From Bacillota bacterium (lineage in GTDB: Bacteria > Bacillota > Clostridia > Christensenellales > SZUA-584), in the NCBI GenBank assembly GCA_023415915.1, contig JAEZIZ010000082.1:1-43419 (forward strand): a DNA stretch of 43,419 nucleotides, written 5' to 3'. The notes under the pieces were generated by a model, which was not told the origin of the DNA, did not search any database, and was given only the letters and a program-made list of their open reading frames with translations. The first letter of the stretch is position 1. Every line of letters starts with the position of its first letter. Position numbers and translations under genes: made by a program. Positions 25,641 to 33,197 of this stretch are shown here, piece after piece.

Positions 25641-26852
25641 TTATTTAAGCACTGCTTTGTGGTAAACCTTTTTACCCTTTTTTATCATCATTTCGCCGCC
25701 GGTAAAAAGACCGGTAACGGGCATGAATTCGTCAGTAACTTTCTCGCCGTTTACCGATATGCCGCCCTGCTTTATAAGCCTTCTCGCTTCGCTTTTTGAA
25801 GGCGCGAGCCTGCACGCAACCAGCAGGTCGGTAATCAGCATATTAGATATGTCGCCGACGGCTGTCTCGGGTATCGAACCGCCTTCGGCGCCGCCGGAGA
25901 ACAGCGCTTCCGCCGCGGCTTTTGCTTTGTCGGCCTCCTCTTTGCCGTGCACCTGGCTTGTGACAGCGTAGGCGAGCGCTATTTTAGCGTCGTTTATGCG
26001 TTCGTCGCTGTATTTGCACAGTTCCCTTATCTCATCAACAGGCATGAACGTGAGCAGCTTTAAGCAGTTCTCGACGTCGCTGTCTGCGACGTTCCTCCAG
26101 TACTGGTAAAATTCATACGGCGACGTCTTGGAAGCGTCGAGCCACACCGCGCCCTTCGCCGTCTTGCCCATCTTGCGCCCGTCGCTGGTGAGCAGCAGCG
26201 CGAAAGTCATACCGTACGCCTCTTTGCGCTCTTTCCTGCGTATGAGGTCGGCGCCCGATAGTATATTGGACCACTGGTCGTCGCCGCCCAGCTGCAGCTT
26301 GCAGCCGTAATCCCTGTTTAAAACAAGGAAGTCGTAAGACTGCATAAGCATGTAGTTGAACTCCAGGAACGTTAAGCCCTTCTCCATGCGCGTCTTATAG
26401 CACTCCGCGGTCAGCATCTTATTAACTGAGAAATGCACGCCTATGTCGCGCAGAAAATCTACATAGTTGAGCTTAAGCAGCCAATCGGCGTTATCTACCA
26501 TCATCGCCTTGCCTTCGCCGAAGTCAAGGAAGCGGCTTATCTGCTTTTTAAACTTCTCGGCATTTGCGGATATATCTTCCTTTGTAAGCATCCTGCGTAG
26601 GTCGGCGCGCCCCGAAGGGTCGCCCACCATCGTCGTCCCTCCGCCTATAAGCGCTATCGGCCTGTGCCCGAAGCGCTGCATGTGCGCCATGGCCATGAGC
26701 TGTACGTAATGCCCCACGTGAAGGCTGTCGGCCGTGGGGTCGAAACCGATATAGAACGTCACGCTCTCGCGGCCAAGCATTTCCTTTAGCCCTTCGTGCG
26801 TGACCTGCTTTATAAAACCTCGCTCTAAAAGCACATCGTAAACATTTGTCAT
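25641..26852 (-). CDS. tyrS: tyrosyl-tRNA synthetase
   Basis: Class I aminoacyl-tRNA synthetase charging tRNA-Tyr, 403 residues. The HIGH motif appears as HVGH in DSLHVGHYVQL, the KMSKS equivalent as KMGKT in DGRKMGKTAKG, and the C-terminal S4 domain reads EARRLIKQGGISVNGEKV. The start at 26852 has AAAGGGA upstream and begins with MTNVYDVLLERG as in other TyrS; the frame stays open for about 100 codons further upstream, but that part is not protein-like and lies across the promoter. The leader is only about 20 nt, so no T-box is present. Confidence 0.95.
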   Translation of the reverse strand: MTNVYDVLLERGFIKQVTHEGLKEMLGRESVTFYIGFDPTADSLHVGHYVQLMAMAHMQRFGHRPIALIGGGTTMVGDPSGRADLRRMLTKEDISANAEKFKKQISRFLDFGEGKAMMVDNADWLLKLNYVDFLRDIGVHFSVNKMLTAECYKTRMEKGLTFLEFNYMLMQSYDFLVLNRDYGCKLQLGGDDQWSNILSGADLIRRKERKEAYGMTFALLLTSDGRKMGKTAKGAVWLDASKTSPYEFYQYWRNVADSDVENCLKLLTFMPVDEIRELCKYSDERINDAKIALAYAVTSQVHGKEEADKAKAAAEALFSGGAEGGSIPETAVGDISNMLITDLLVACRLAPSKSEARRLIKQGGISVNGEKVTDEFMPVTGLFTGGEMMIKKGKKVYHKAVLK

Positions 26853-26879
26853 AGTAATTCCCTTTCTTTTCACTATAGT

Positions 26880-26908
26880 ATTATAACGGCAAACGCCGTA
26901 TGTGGCAA
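26880..26908 (-). promoter_or_regulatory. promoter of tyrS
   Basis: Minus strand TTGCCA, 17-base spacer, TATAAT. The spacer contains the dyad CGGC-GTTT-GCCG, a possible regulator site. Confidence 0.72.
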
Positions 26909-26990
26909 ATGTGTTTTTATCCGGCACATAGCGGTAAACTATGAATACAGTTATGATATGATCAGGCAATGAAAAAACGAAAGAAAATAC

Positions 26991-27019
26991 TGGACAATTT
27001 GAAATATGTTTGGTATAAT
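26991..27019 (+). promoter_or_regulatory. sigma-A promoter upstream of spoVG
   Basis: TGGACA, 17-base spacer, TATAAT. It would give a leader of about 300 nt before the spoVG ATG. Confidence 0.6.
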
Positions 27020-27252
27020 TCGTTACATTGAGGGTTTTTATAGTAAATGCACAAAGATGGTGGTGTGCACTTTGGAAAAATGCCTGCAGCGATTGAATGA
27101 TTGAACTTTTTAGCGCGCTTTTCATATTAACAAACATATACTGACTCATTGAAAGCAACTAACGATCTATACTCAGATTCAGTATGTAACTGATGTATTT
27201 TTTGTCGTTTGTTGAAATATTGTGGGTTTTCTAGTCGGAAAAATCCACAAAA

Positions 27253-27282
27253 GAAGGAAAAACTGGTTTCTGTATCGAACTA
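27253..27282 (+). promoter_or_regulatory. possible sigma-H promoter of spoVG
   Basis: GAAGGAAAA, 12 bases, ATCGAACTA fits the sigma-H pattern (RnAGGAwWW and RnnGAATww) with one mismatch. spoVG is a classical sigma-H gene in Bacillus, so the position about 40 bases before the ATG is sensible, but the match could be chance. Confidence 0.4.
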
Positions 27283-27323
27283 ACAAACACCACATATCGG
27301 TAGTCTATTTAGGAGGGTTACTT

Positions 27324-27608
27324 ATGGATATCACGGACATTCGTATCAGAAGGATCGAAACGATCGGCAAGCTTAAGGCTGTGGTGTCTGTGACCTTTGA
27401 TGACATGTTTGCTATTCACGACATGAAGATCATTGAAGGACAAAACGGTTATTTCATTGCGATGCCGTCGAGAAGAACATCAAACGGAGAGTATAAGGAC
27501 ATCGCGCATCCTATCAACTCTGAAGCTCGCGCGATGATACAAAACGCGATACTTGAGAAGTTTGAAAGTTTGCCGGACGACGAAGGATACGCCTCTTTCC
27601 AGATGTAA
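27324..27608 (+). CDS. spoVG: SpoVG family regulator
   Basis: A 94-residue nucleic-acid-binding regulator known from septation and sporulation control in Bacillus. The sequence begins MDITDIRIRRIE, has FAIHDMKIIEGQNG and then AMPSRRTSNGEYKDIAHPINS, the family signature in the right place and length. AGGAGGG precedes the ATG at 27324. Isoleucine is mostly ATC/ATT here rather than the ATA favoured by neighbours, which suggests high expression. A SpoVG gene does not by itself prove sporulation, as many non-spore-formers carry it. Confidence 0.95.
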   Translation: MDITDIRIRRIETIGKLKAVVSVTFDDMFAIHDMKIIEGQNGYFIAMPSRRTSNGEYKDIAHPINSEARAMIQNAILEKFESLPDDEGYASFQM

Positions 27609-27664
27609 TTGGTGCAAATCAGGTGTTGCCGCCCGATTTAATGCGGGTCTATTGCTTAATGTTA

Positions 27665-28756
27665 TTACTTAATTCTGGCAAATATCATCCTGCCTGCCGC
27701 TGTCTGAAGAACGCTCGTAACCACAACTGTTAATGGCTTATTCTGTTCGTTTCTGCCGCCTTCTACAACAATCATCGTCCCATCGTCAAGGTAAGCGATT
27801 CCCTGCCCGGGTTCTTTGCCTTCTTTGACTATGGTCACTTTCATCTCTTCCCCCGGAAGTACGACGGGTTTTACAGCGTTGGCAAGTTCGTTTATGTTTA
27901 GCACCTGAACGTTTTTTACCGCCGCGACTTTATTGAGGTTGTAGTCATTGGTGACAACGATGCCGTTCATATCTTTGGCGAGGTAGAGCAGCTTTGAATC
28001 GACGTCTGCCGCCTCGTCTATTTCTGCGTGCACTATTTTAACGGGCAGGTCGAGCTCGGTCTGAATGCGTTTTAATACGTCAAGGCCCCTTCTTCCCCTG
28101 TTGCGCTTTAAGTCGTCCGAAGAATCGGCAATATGGCGCAGTTCGTCGAGTACGAATTCGGGTATAATAAGCGCTCCTTCTATTATGCCGGTGTTGCATA
28201 TATCGAATATACGGCCGTCTATTATTACGCTCGTATCGAGAAGCTTTGGCCGCGCGGCCGAAGTGTCTTTGGATTTGTCTGCATCCCTGTGCCTTTTGAA
28301 TATACCTGTTTCGAGCTCAGGCCTGTGGCGCACGAATATCGATATGCCAAGGTATGCGCAGACTATATATGCAATAACTATCACTATGCCGGCTATCCAG
28401 TCTATGAGTATTATGCTGTCAATAAGCCTTGACAGCAGATAGGCGACTACAAGTCCCAGAATAAGGCCTATAACGGCGGGAAGCACTATGTTTGCGGGCA
28501 GCCTCGCCAGCCGTTTGTCGGCTTTTTTAGCAGTATTTAAAATGGCGTCGACAATGGGTTTGGAAAGAAAAATAAATAGTATTCCGGATGCGACGCCTGC
28601 CGCTATATATATCAAAAAAGCGTATTGCGCGAGCGCAGTATACGCATTTACGATGTTAAAAGTATGTAATAATTCAAAAACAAGTGCGGTAAGGCCCGGG
28701 CCGACAAACAGGCCCACTATAATGATAAAAAGGCGTGCAATTTTTCTGCCCATCAT
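27665..28756 (-). CDS. PIN/TRAM domain membrane protein, YacL-like
   Basis: A 363-residue protein with four membrane spans in the first 145 residues, a PIN nuclease-fold domain from about 170 (LLDTSVIIDGRIFDI, FVLDELRHIADS, VDSKLLYLA and TNDYNLNKVA give the acidic residues of the active site) and a TRAM RNA-binding domain at the C-terminus. The matching Bacillus protein is YacL. It probably cleaves or binds RNA at the membrane. Two adjacent ATGs (28756 and 28753) follow AAGAGGTG. It is downstream of carD, the usual pairing in Clostridia. Confidence 0.92.
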   Translation of the reverse strand: MMGRKIARLFIIIVGLFVGPGLTALVFELLHTFNIVNAYTALAQYAFLIYIAAGVASGILFIFLSKPIVDAILNTAKKADKRLARLPANIVLPAVIGLILGLVVAYLLSRLIDSIILIDWIAGIVIVIAYIVCAYLGISIFVRHRPELETGIFKRHRDADKSKDTSAARPKLLDTSVIIDGRIFDICNTGIIEGALIIPEFVLDELRHIADSSDDLKRNRGRRGLDVLKRIQTELDLPVKIVHAEIDEAADVDSKLLYLAKDMNGIVVTNDYNLNKVAAVKNVQVLNINELANAVKPVVLPGEEMKVTIVKEGKEPGQGIAYLDDGTMIVVEGGRNEQNKPLTVVVTSVLQTAAGRMIFARIK

Positions 28757-28811
28757 TCACCTCTTATTTTACGATTTGGGGAGTGCATATTGCGCTGTAG
28801 ACTATAGTAAA

Positions 28812-29288
28812 TTAAAGCATCTGCGTGATTATTTTTTTTACTTCCTCGTCCTTTTTATTGCTCGCAAGAGCAAGCTCTGATACGAGTATCTGCATCGACG
28901 TGCCGAGCATCTTTTTTTCGCTCGACGAAAGGCTCTTTTTTACCTCGCGCTTTAATAGGCTTTTTATAACATTAGCTATCTCAAAGACATTGCCGGATTT
29001 CATTTTTTCCAGATTTTCGCGGTTGCGCCGGTTCCAGTTGGAAGACTCTTCGGGATCGCCCGAATCTTTAAAGGATTCTATGACCCTGTTGTATTCGTCG
29101 CGAGATATTATCTTGCGAAGCCCTGCTTTTTCCGCGCTCTCGACAGGCACGTTAACTTTAATATCGCCCTCCGAAAACTTGAGAACGTAATAGCTTTTCT
29201 TCTCATTCAGAAAATTTTTTTCCTGAATGCACTCGATATAGCCTGCGCCGTGCATCGGATATGAAATTTTGTCACCCTCCTTAAACAT
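28812..29288 (-). CDS. CarD family transcriptional regulator
   Basis: A 158-residue CarD/CdnL-type protein that binds the RNA polymerase beta subunit and stabilises open promoter complexes. The N-terminal RNA-polymerase-interaction domain shows FKEGDKISYPMHGAGYIECI and the following beta strands (YYVLKFSEGDIKVNVPVESAEKAGLR); the C-terminal part is helical and binds DNA, with SNWNRRNRENLEKMKSG. GGGAGG precedes the ATG. Promoter at 29310-29337. It appears to be cotranscribed with the PIN/TRAM gene 55 bases downstream. Confidence 0.92.
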   Translation of the reverse strand: MFKEGDKISYPMHGAGYIECIQEKNFLNEKKSYYVLKFSEGDIKVNVPVESAEKAGLRKIISRDEYNRVIESFKDSGDPEESSNWNRRNRENLEKMKSGNVFEIANVIKSLLKREVKKSLSSSEKKMLGTSMQILVSELALASNKKDEEVKKIITQML

Positions 29289-29309
29289 CGAATCCTCCCT
29301 ACAATATAT

Positions 29310-29337
29310 GATATAGCAGGAGATGGGCTTTTGTCAA
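29310..29337 (-). promoter_or_regulatory. promoter of the carD operon
   Basis: Minus strand TTGACA, 16-base spacer, TATATC, about 20 bases before the carD ribosome site. Confidence 0.65.
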
Positions 29338-29342
29338 ATGAA

Positions 29343-29366
29343 CTAACGGTAAACGTTAGCCTTTTT
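29343..29366 (+). terminator. small hairpin followed by T-run
   Basis: CTAACG/CGTTAG with a 5-base loop, then CCTTTTT on the plus strand. There is no plus-strand gene just upstream, so it may act on antisense or read-through transcription, or be part of the carD upstream region. Confidence 0.4.
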
Positions 29367-29415
29367 GCACTATTAATTAACAGTAAGCATATGTAATAGT
29401 ATATATGTTTAAGCT

Positions 29416-29956
29416 ATGAAAAGCCCAAAAAAACATTTATTCTGAAGCGGTTTTTCAGCTGATTGAACAGCTTTTTAGGGCGGAAAAGGAGGGGTCTGCA
29501 ACGGACATAAGTTTTGACAGATCGTCGGCGGCTGCGGAGATAAGAGGCGGCTCGGCTGCGCCGCAATTAAAAGGCGTCGTCTGGTTTTATGACACGGAGG
29601 AAGGGGTAAGAGTGGACGCGTATGTTTCGGGGCTGCCGCCTAACAATACGGGCTTTTACGGGTTCCATATGCATGAAAACGGCAGCTGCTCGCGGCCCGA
29701 TTTTTCGGATGCCGGAGGACACTATAATCCGGGGCATACGGCACATCCGATGCATGCGGGGGATTTCCCGATGCTGCTGGGAACGCGCCAGGGCAAAGCG
29801 TGGCTTTCGTTCATCACGCAGAGGTTTACCGTAAAGGACATAATAGGGCGCTCTGTTGTAGTACACGAAATGCGAGACGACTACACGTCCCAGCCGGCCG
29901 GCGACTCGGGGAAGCGCATAGGCTGCGGCGTCATACGCGATATGAGCGCAACATAA
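29416..29956 (+). pseudogene. Cu/Zn superoxide dismutase family protein, 5' frame disrupted
   Basis: The frame ending at 29956 encodes a periplasmic/cytoplasmic-type SODC fold with all metal ligands: GFHMHENGSC (two copper histidines), AGGHYNPGHTAHPMHAGDFP (bridging and zinc ligands), VVVHEMRDD (copper histidine) and GDSGKRIGCGVI with the catalytic-site glycines; two Cys for the usual disulfide. Homologous N-terminal strands (AEIRGGSAAPQLKGVVWFYD) are encoded upstream, back to about 29420, but no ATG opens this frame. ATG 29416 would enter it only if one A of the A7 tract at 29427-29433 were lost; ATG 29405 is in frame but meets TGA at 29417. A GTG at 29612 with GGAGG 11 bases upstream could start a short form lacking about 65 residues. 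An assembly or sequencing error in the homopolymer, a true mutation or slippage would each explain it. Confidence 0.7.
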
Positions 29957-29975
29957 GATAAGAGAAAATTTTTGC

Positions 29976-30002
29976 GCTGCGCCAAAATACTGGCGCAGCT
30001 TT
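29976..30002 (+). terminator. terminator after the SOD-family gene
   Basis: GCTGCGCCA/TGGCGCAGC stem, 6-base loop, then TTT. Confidence 0.65.
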
Positions 30003-30117
30003 CATATGTTCATTTTCGGGCAGTAATATTGTTTAACATATATTTATATATCATTTACAAACTTATGGGGTTAACTTTACATTAAATATGATACAATCAT
30101 TATTGAGGTGATTGTAA

Positions 30118-30558
30118 ATGGCAGTATATGAGGCTGTCTCTCTCGCCATGAGGTATTGGTTTCTCGCGGCGGCGGCGATCGTACTGCTCAGCGTTACGGG
30201 CATATCGATAAAGGAATACAGGGAGAAACGTCTGGTGCTTAGCGTTGCCCAAAACAGTATAGGGTATATTCACGTCGTTTCAGGCCCCGAAGATATATTC
30301 AATGCAAACATACAGCTGATGCGCGAAAACACTATAGGCAGGGCAAGGAACGCAGACATCGTTCTTAAAGACCCCAGCATAATGAAGGCGCATTCACAGG
30401 TATACAGCGTGGACGGAGACGTGTATGTAAACAGGCTGGGCAAGGGGGAAGTCACCGTTAACGGCTTGCCCATTTCGTCGCCCGTGAGGGTTGAGACGGG
30501 GGACATAATCTGTTTCGGCAACATCGTGACAAGGCTGCACCTGAAAGAGGAAGACTGA
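30118..30558 (+). CDS. FHA domain membrane protein
   Basis: A 146-residue protein with an N-terminal membrane span (residues about 13-29) and a forkhead-associated domain at about 60-140: NTIGRARNADIVLKDPSIMKAHSQV carries the GR and the S/xxH positions that read phosphothreonine, and the loop VTVNGLPI is typical. FHA proteins recruit Ser/Thr-phosphorylated partners. Its TGA overlaps the ATG of the RodA/FtsW gene by one base. The order FHA, RodA/FtsW, class B penicillin-binding protein is the one known from actinobacterial cell-wall loci, so it probably links phosphorylation to wall synthesis. Confidence 0.87.
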   Translation: MAVYEAVSLAMRYWFLAAAAIVLLSVTGISIKEYREKRLVLSVAQNSIGYIHVVSGPEDIFNANIQLMRENTIGRARNADIVLKDPSIMKAHSQVYSVDGDVYVNRLGKGEVTVNGLPISSPVRVETGDIICFGNIVTRLHLKEED

Positions 30559-31808
30559 TGGTACTCGAAAGAAAAGGGGCGGGGGCGCTCCTCGTATTTA
30601 CGATACTTTTCCTGCTGTCCGGCTGCGGGCTGCTGGCGTTTAAAGACGGCGCGCTTAACGCCGACGTTTTAGCGCTCGGCGCGGGGGCTACGCTACTCGA
30701 ACTGCTCGCATACAACCTTATGGCGATAATATTCCGCCATGTGGACAGGATAACGCTCGTCATCTGCCTTTTCTTAGTGAGCGTGGGGCTGGTGATGCTC
30801 TCGCGGCTCAACATGGAGGAAGCGGTGCAGCAGCTCATTTGGCTCTCGATAGGCTGCGCAGCGCTGTTTATAGCGGTGGCCGTGATAAAGAGCTCGCATA
30901 ACTTCGGAAAGCTAAACTACGTGTTCATGGCATTATCGCTGGGGCTGCTGGTGTTTACGTTCCTGTTCGCGTCTCCGGTGGGCGGCGCGAAGAACTGGGT
31001 CAAGCTGGGCCCGGTGTCTTTCCAGCCGAGCGAGATAGCCAAAGTGCTGTTCATAATAGCCTCGGCTTACTTTTTCGCGGAAAAGAGGAAGCGCTTTGCC
31101 TCCGCCGTTTACGCGGTATACGTGGGGCTCTGCGTAATAGTGCTTGTTCTGTCCAACGATTTGGGAGGCGCGCTGCTGTTCGCGGGCACGTTCCTTGTTA
31201 TGTTCTTCGCGGGCACGGGCAGAACGCTGCTCACCTTAGCCGGGCTGGGCGTAGCGGGCGCGGGCGCGGTGGCAAGCTATTTTATAATTCCGCACGTTAA
31301 AGCAAGGGTCGTACTATGGCAGGACCCGTGGGCGCATTATACGACAAAAGGGTACCAGATTGTGCAGGGGCTCATCGCGATAGCGGCGGGCGGCGCGTTC
31401 GGCGCGGGGCTGGGGCTTGGATACCCTGAAGTCGTGCCCGTCAACGCCAGCGACTTCATATTCGCGGCGCTGTGCGAGGAATTCGGCATAATATTCGGCA
31501 TAATCATAATACTTTTATATCTTGCTTTTATAATACGCGGCATGCTTATAGCTATGAACGCGAGCAGCAGATTCCATGCGCTGCTTGTGTTCGGCGCAAC
31601 TTGCATGCTGTCGCTGCAGTGTTTCATAATAATAGGCGGCGTAATAAAGCTGATACCGCTTACCGGCATAACGCTGCCGTTTGTAAGCGCGGGCGGCAGC
31701 TCGCTTATTGCGTGCTTTTGCCTTGTGGGCATGATAGAGGGCGTCGCCGTTAAAAACGGAGAGCGCGACGAGCGAAAGATAACGGCTGCCGGAGGCGAAG
31801 TGCTATGA
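30558..31808 (+). CDS. SEDS peptidoglycan polymerase, FtsW/RodA/SpoVE family
   Basis: A 416-residue membrane protein with about ten spans. SEDS signatures include GGAKNWVKLGPVSFQPSEIAKV, the LSNDLGGALL segment with the catalytic Asp region, and the C-terminal PLTGITLPFVSAGGSS. It polymerises glycan strands together with the class B penicillin-binding protein encoded next, whose ATG overlaps its stop (ATGA). Which of RodA, FtsW or SpoVE it replaces cannot be decided here. Confidence 0.93.
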   Translation: MVLERKGAGALLVFTILFLLSGCGLLAFKDGALNADVLALGAGATLLELLAYNLMAIIFRHVDRITLVICLFLVSVGLVMLSRLNMEEAVQQLIWLSIGCAALFIAVAVIKSSHNFGKLNYVFMALSLGLLVFTFLFASPVGGAKNWVKLGPVSFQPSEIAKVLFIIASAYFFAEKRKRFASAVYAVYVGLCVIVLVLSNDLGGALLFAGTFLVMFFAGTGRTLLTLAGLGVAGAGAVASYFIIPHVKARVVLWQDPWAHYTTKGYQIVQGLIAIAAGGAFGAGLGLGYPEVVPVNASDFIFAALCEEFGIIFGIIIILLYLAFIIRGMLIAMNASSRFHALLVFGATCMLSLQCFIIIGGVIKLIPLTGITLPFVSAGGSSLIACFCLVGMIEGVAVKNGERDERKITAAGGEVL

Positions 31809-33196
31809 AACAAAAGAAGAATGTGCTGCGCAGGAACATAATGGCGCTGCTCATAGTATTCATAATCATGTTTTCCGGGCTCATCGTTTACTTGGGATAT
31901 GTCAACGTCGTGTACGGCGAGCGCTGGTTCGCTACGCCTTATAATCCGCGCATACAGAACATGAAAACGAATGTCGCGGCGGGCGACATATTGGACAGGA
32001 CGGGGTGCAAGCTGCTTTTTACCAAGGACGGCAAGCGCGAATACATAGAAGGCAGGAAGCTGCGCGAATCGATAGCTCATATTATAGGCGACGAATACGG
32101 GCTTTCCTACGGCGCGCAGACCATATATTCAAAATACCTCTACGGCCAGGGGCTGGATACGATAACACAGATTACGCAGCTGCTTTCAGGCGAACAGCGC
32201 AAGGGCGGCGACGTAAAGCTGACCATTGATTCAAAGCTTTGCCAAAAGGCTATGGACGCGCTTGGCGGCCACGACGGCGCGGTAGTCGTTATGAACTACA
32301 AGACGGGCGAGATAATCGCCAGCGTGTCGTCTCCGTCTTTTGATCCGGCGGACATGAAGGAGTTCCAGGAGGGCGGCGGCACCAGCGAGCTTGTGAACAG
32401 AGCGTTTTCAGGGTTGTACGCTCCGGGTAGCACTTTCAAGCTGATAACCTCCGCGGCGCTTATTGAGAGCGGCAACGAGGGCTTCAAGACGACGTGCAAG
32501 GGCGGCACCGAAATAGGCGGCAAAAACATAGCGTGTACCGGCGAGCACGGCGACGTCGACTTGGAGAGCGCGCTCGTGCACTCATGCAACGTTTACTTCG
32601 CGGAAGCGGCACATGTTGTGGGCAAGGGAACGCTTGCTGCCGAGGCGGAAAAGTTTCTTTATAATAAGAAGACGATGTTCAGCGAAGTCGTAATGAAAGA
32701 CAGCGTATACGAAACGGGCGGCAGCGACAACGAGTTCGCGTGGTCGGCAGTCGGCCAGCACCACGACCTGATAACTCCGCTTCAGTCGTGCATGATAGCT
32801 GCGTGCATAGCAAACGACGGCGTGATGATGGAGCCAAAGCTGCTGCTTAGTGTATCAAACGGAGGGACGGCGACATACAGCCTTACTCCCAGCGTCGCGG
32901 CGACTCCGCTCGACAATACGGATAAGCTTAAGAGCATGATGGTAAACGTCGTAAAGAGCGGCACGGGCAAAAAGGCGAGAATAAAGGGCGTTACGGTAGC
33001 GGGCAAGACGGGCACCGCTCAGGTGCAGCTCGAAAACGGCGAAATCGGTGAAAACGCATGGTTCGTAGGTTTCATAGAGGAGGACGAGCACCCTCTTGCC
33101 ATCGCGGTAGTGATGGAGAGGGCGGGAGCGGGAAGCTCAAACGCCGCGCCCGCAGCGAAGAGCGTATTAGCCAGAGCAATAGACCTCGGGTATTGA
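31805..33196 (+). CDS. class B penicillin-binding protein (PbpA-like transpeptidase)
   Basis: A 463-residue transpeptidase partner of the SEDS polymerase. One N-terminal membrane anchor (residues about 11-33), a short pedestal, and the transpeptidase domain with the SxxK motif STFK in APGSTFKL near residue 204, SCN in VHSCNVYFAE and KTGTA in VAGKTGTAQV. The size and the neighbour order resemble Mycobacterium PbpA rather than the larger PBP2b/SpoVD. It crosslinks peptidoglycan outside the membrane. Confidence 0.93.
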   Translation: MKQKKNVLRRNIMALLIVFIIMFSGLIVYLGYVNVVYGERWFATPYNPRIQNMKTNVAAGDILDRTGCKLLFTKDGKREYIEGRKLRESIAHIIGDEYGLSYGAQTIYSKYLYGQGLDTITQITQLLSGEQRKGGDVKLTIDSKLCQKAMDALGGHDGAVVVMNYKTGEIIASVSSPSFDPADMKEFQEGGGTSELVNRAFSGLYAPGSTFKLITSAALIESGNEGFKTTCKGGTEIGGKNIACTGEHGDVDLESALVHSCNVYFAEAAHVVGKGTLAAEAEKFLYNKKTMFSEVVMKDSVYETGGSDNEFAWSAVGQHHDLITPLQSCMIAACIANDGVMMEPKLLLSVSNGGTATYSLTPSVAATPLDNTDKLKSMMVNVVKSGTGKKARIKGVTVAGKTGTAQVQLENGEIGENAWFVGFIEEDEHPLAIAVVMERAGAGSSNAAPAAKSVLARAIDLGY

Positions 33197-33197
33197 C

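Larger units (their letters stand above)
26909..27323. other. 415-bp intergenic region upstream of spoVG
   Basis: No gene. It holds a sigma-A promoter, a small hairpin (TGCACA/TGTGCA, 27048-27069) and a sigma-H-like promoter, all directed to spoVG. Confidence 0.5.

Noticed and set aside
26853..26879. Possible T-box upstream of tyrS
   Set aside because: The promoter leaves a leader of only about 20 nt, too short for a T-box.
26853..27158. In-frame extension of about 100 codons upstream of tyrS
   Set aside because: It runs through the tyrS promoter, is not protein-like, and the normal TyrS N-terminus begins at 26852 with a ribosome site.
31337..32080. 247-codon minus-strand frame opposite the SEDS and penicillin-binding genes
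   Set aside because: It overlaps two well-supported genes with full catalytic motifs and shows no protein family features.
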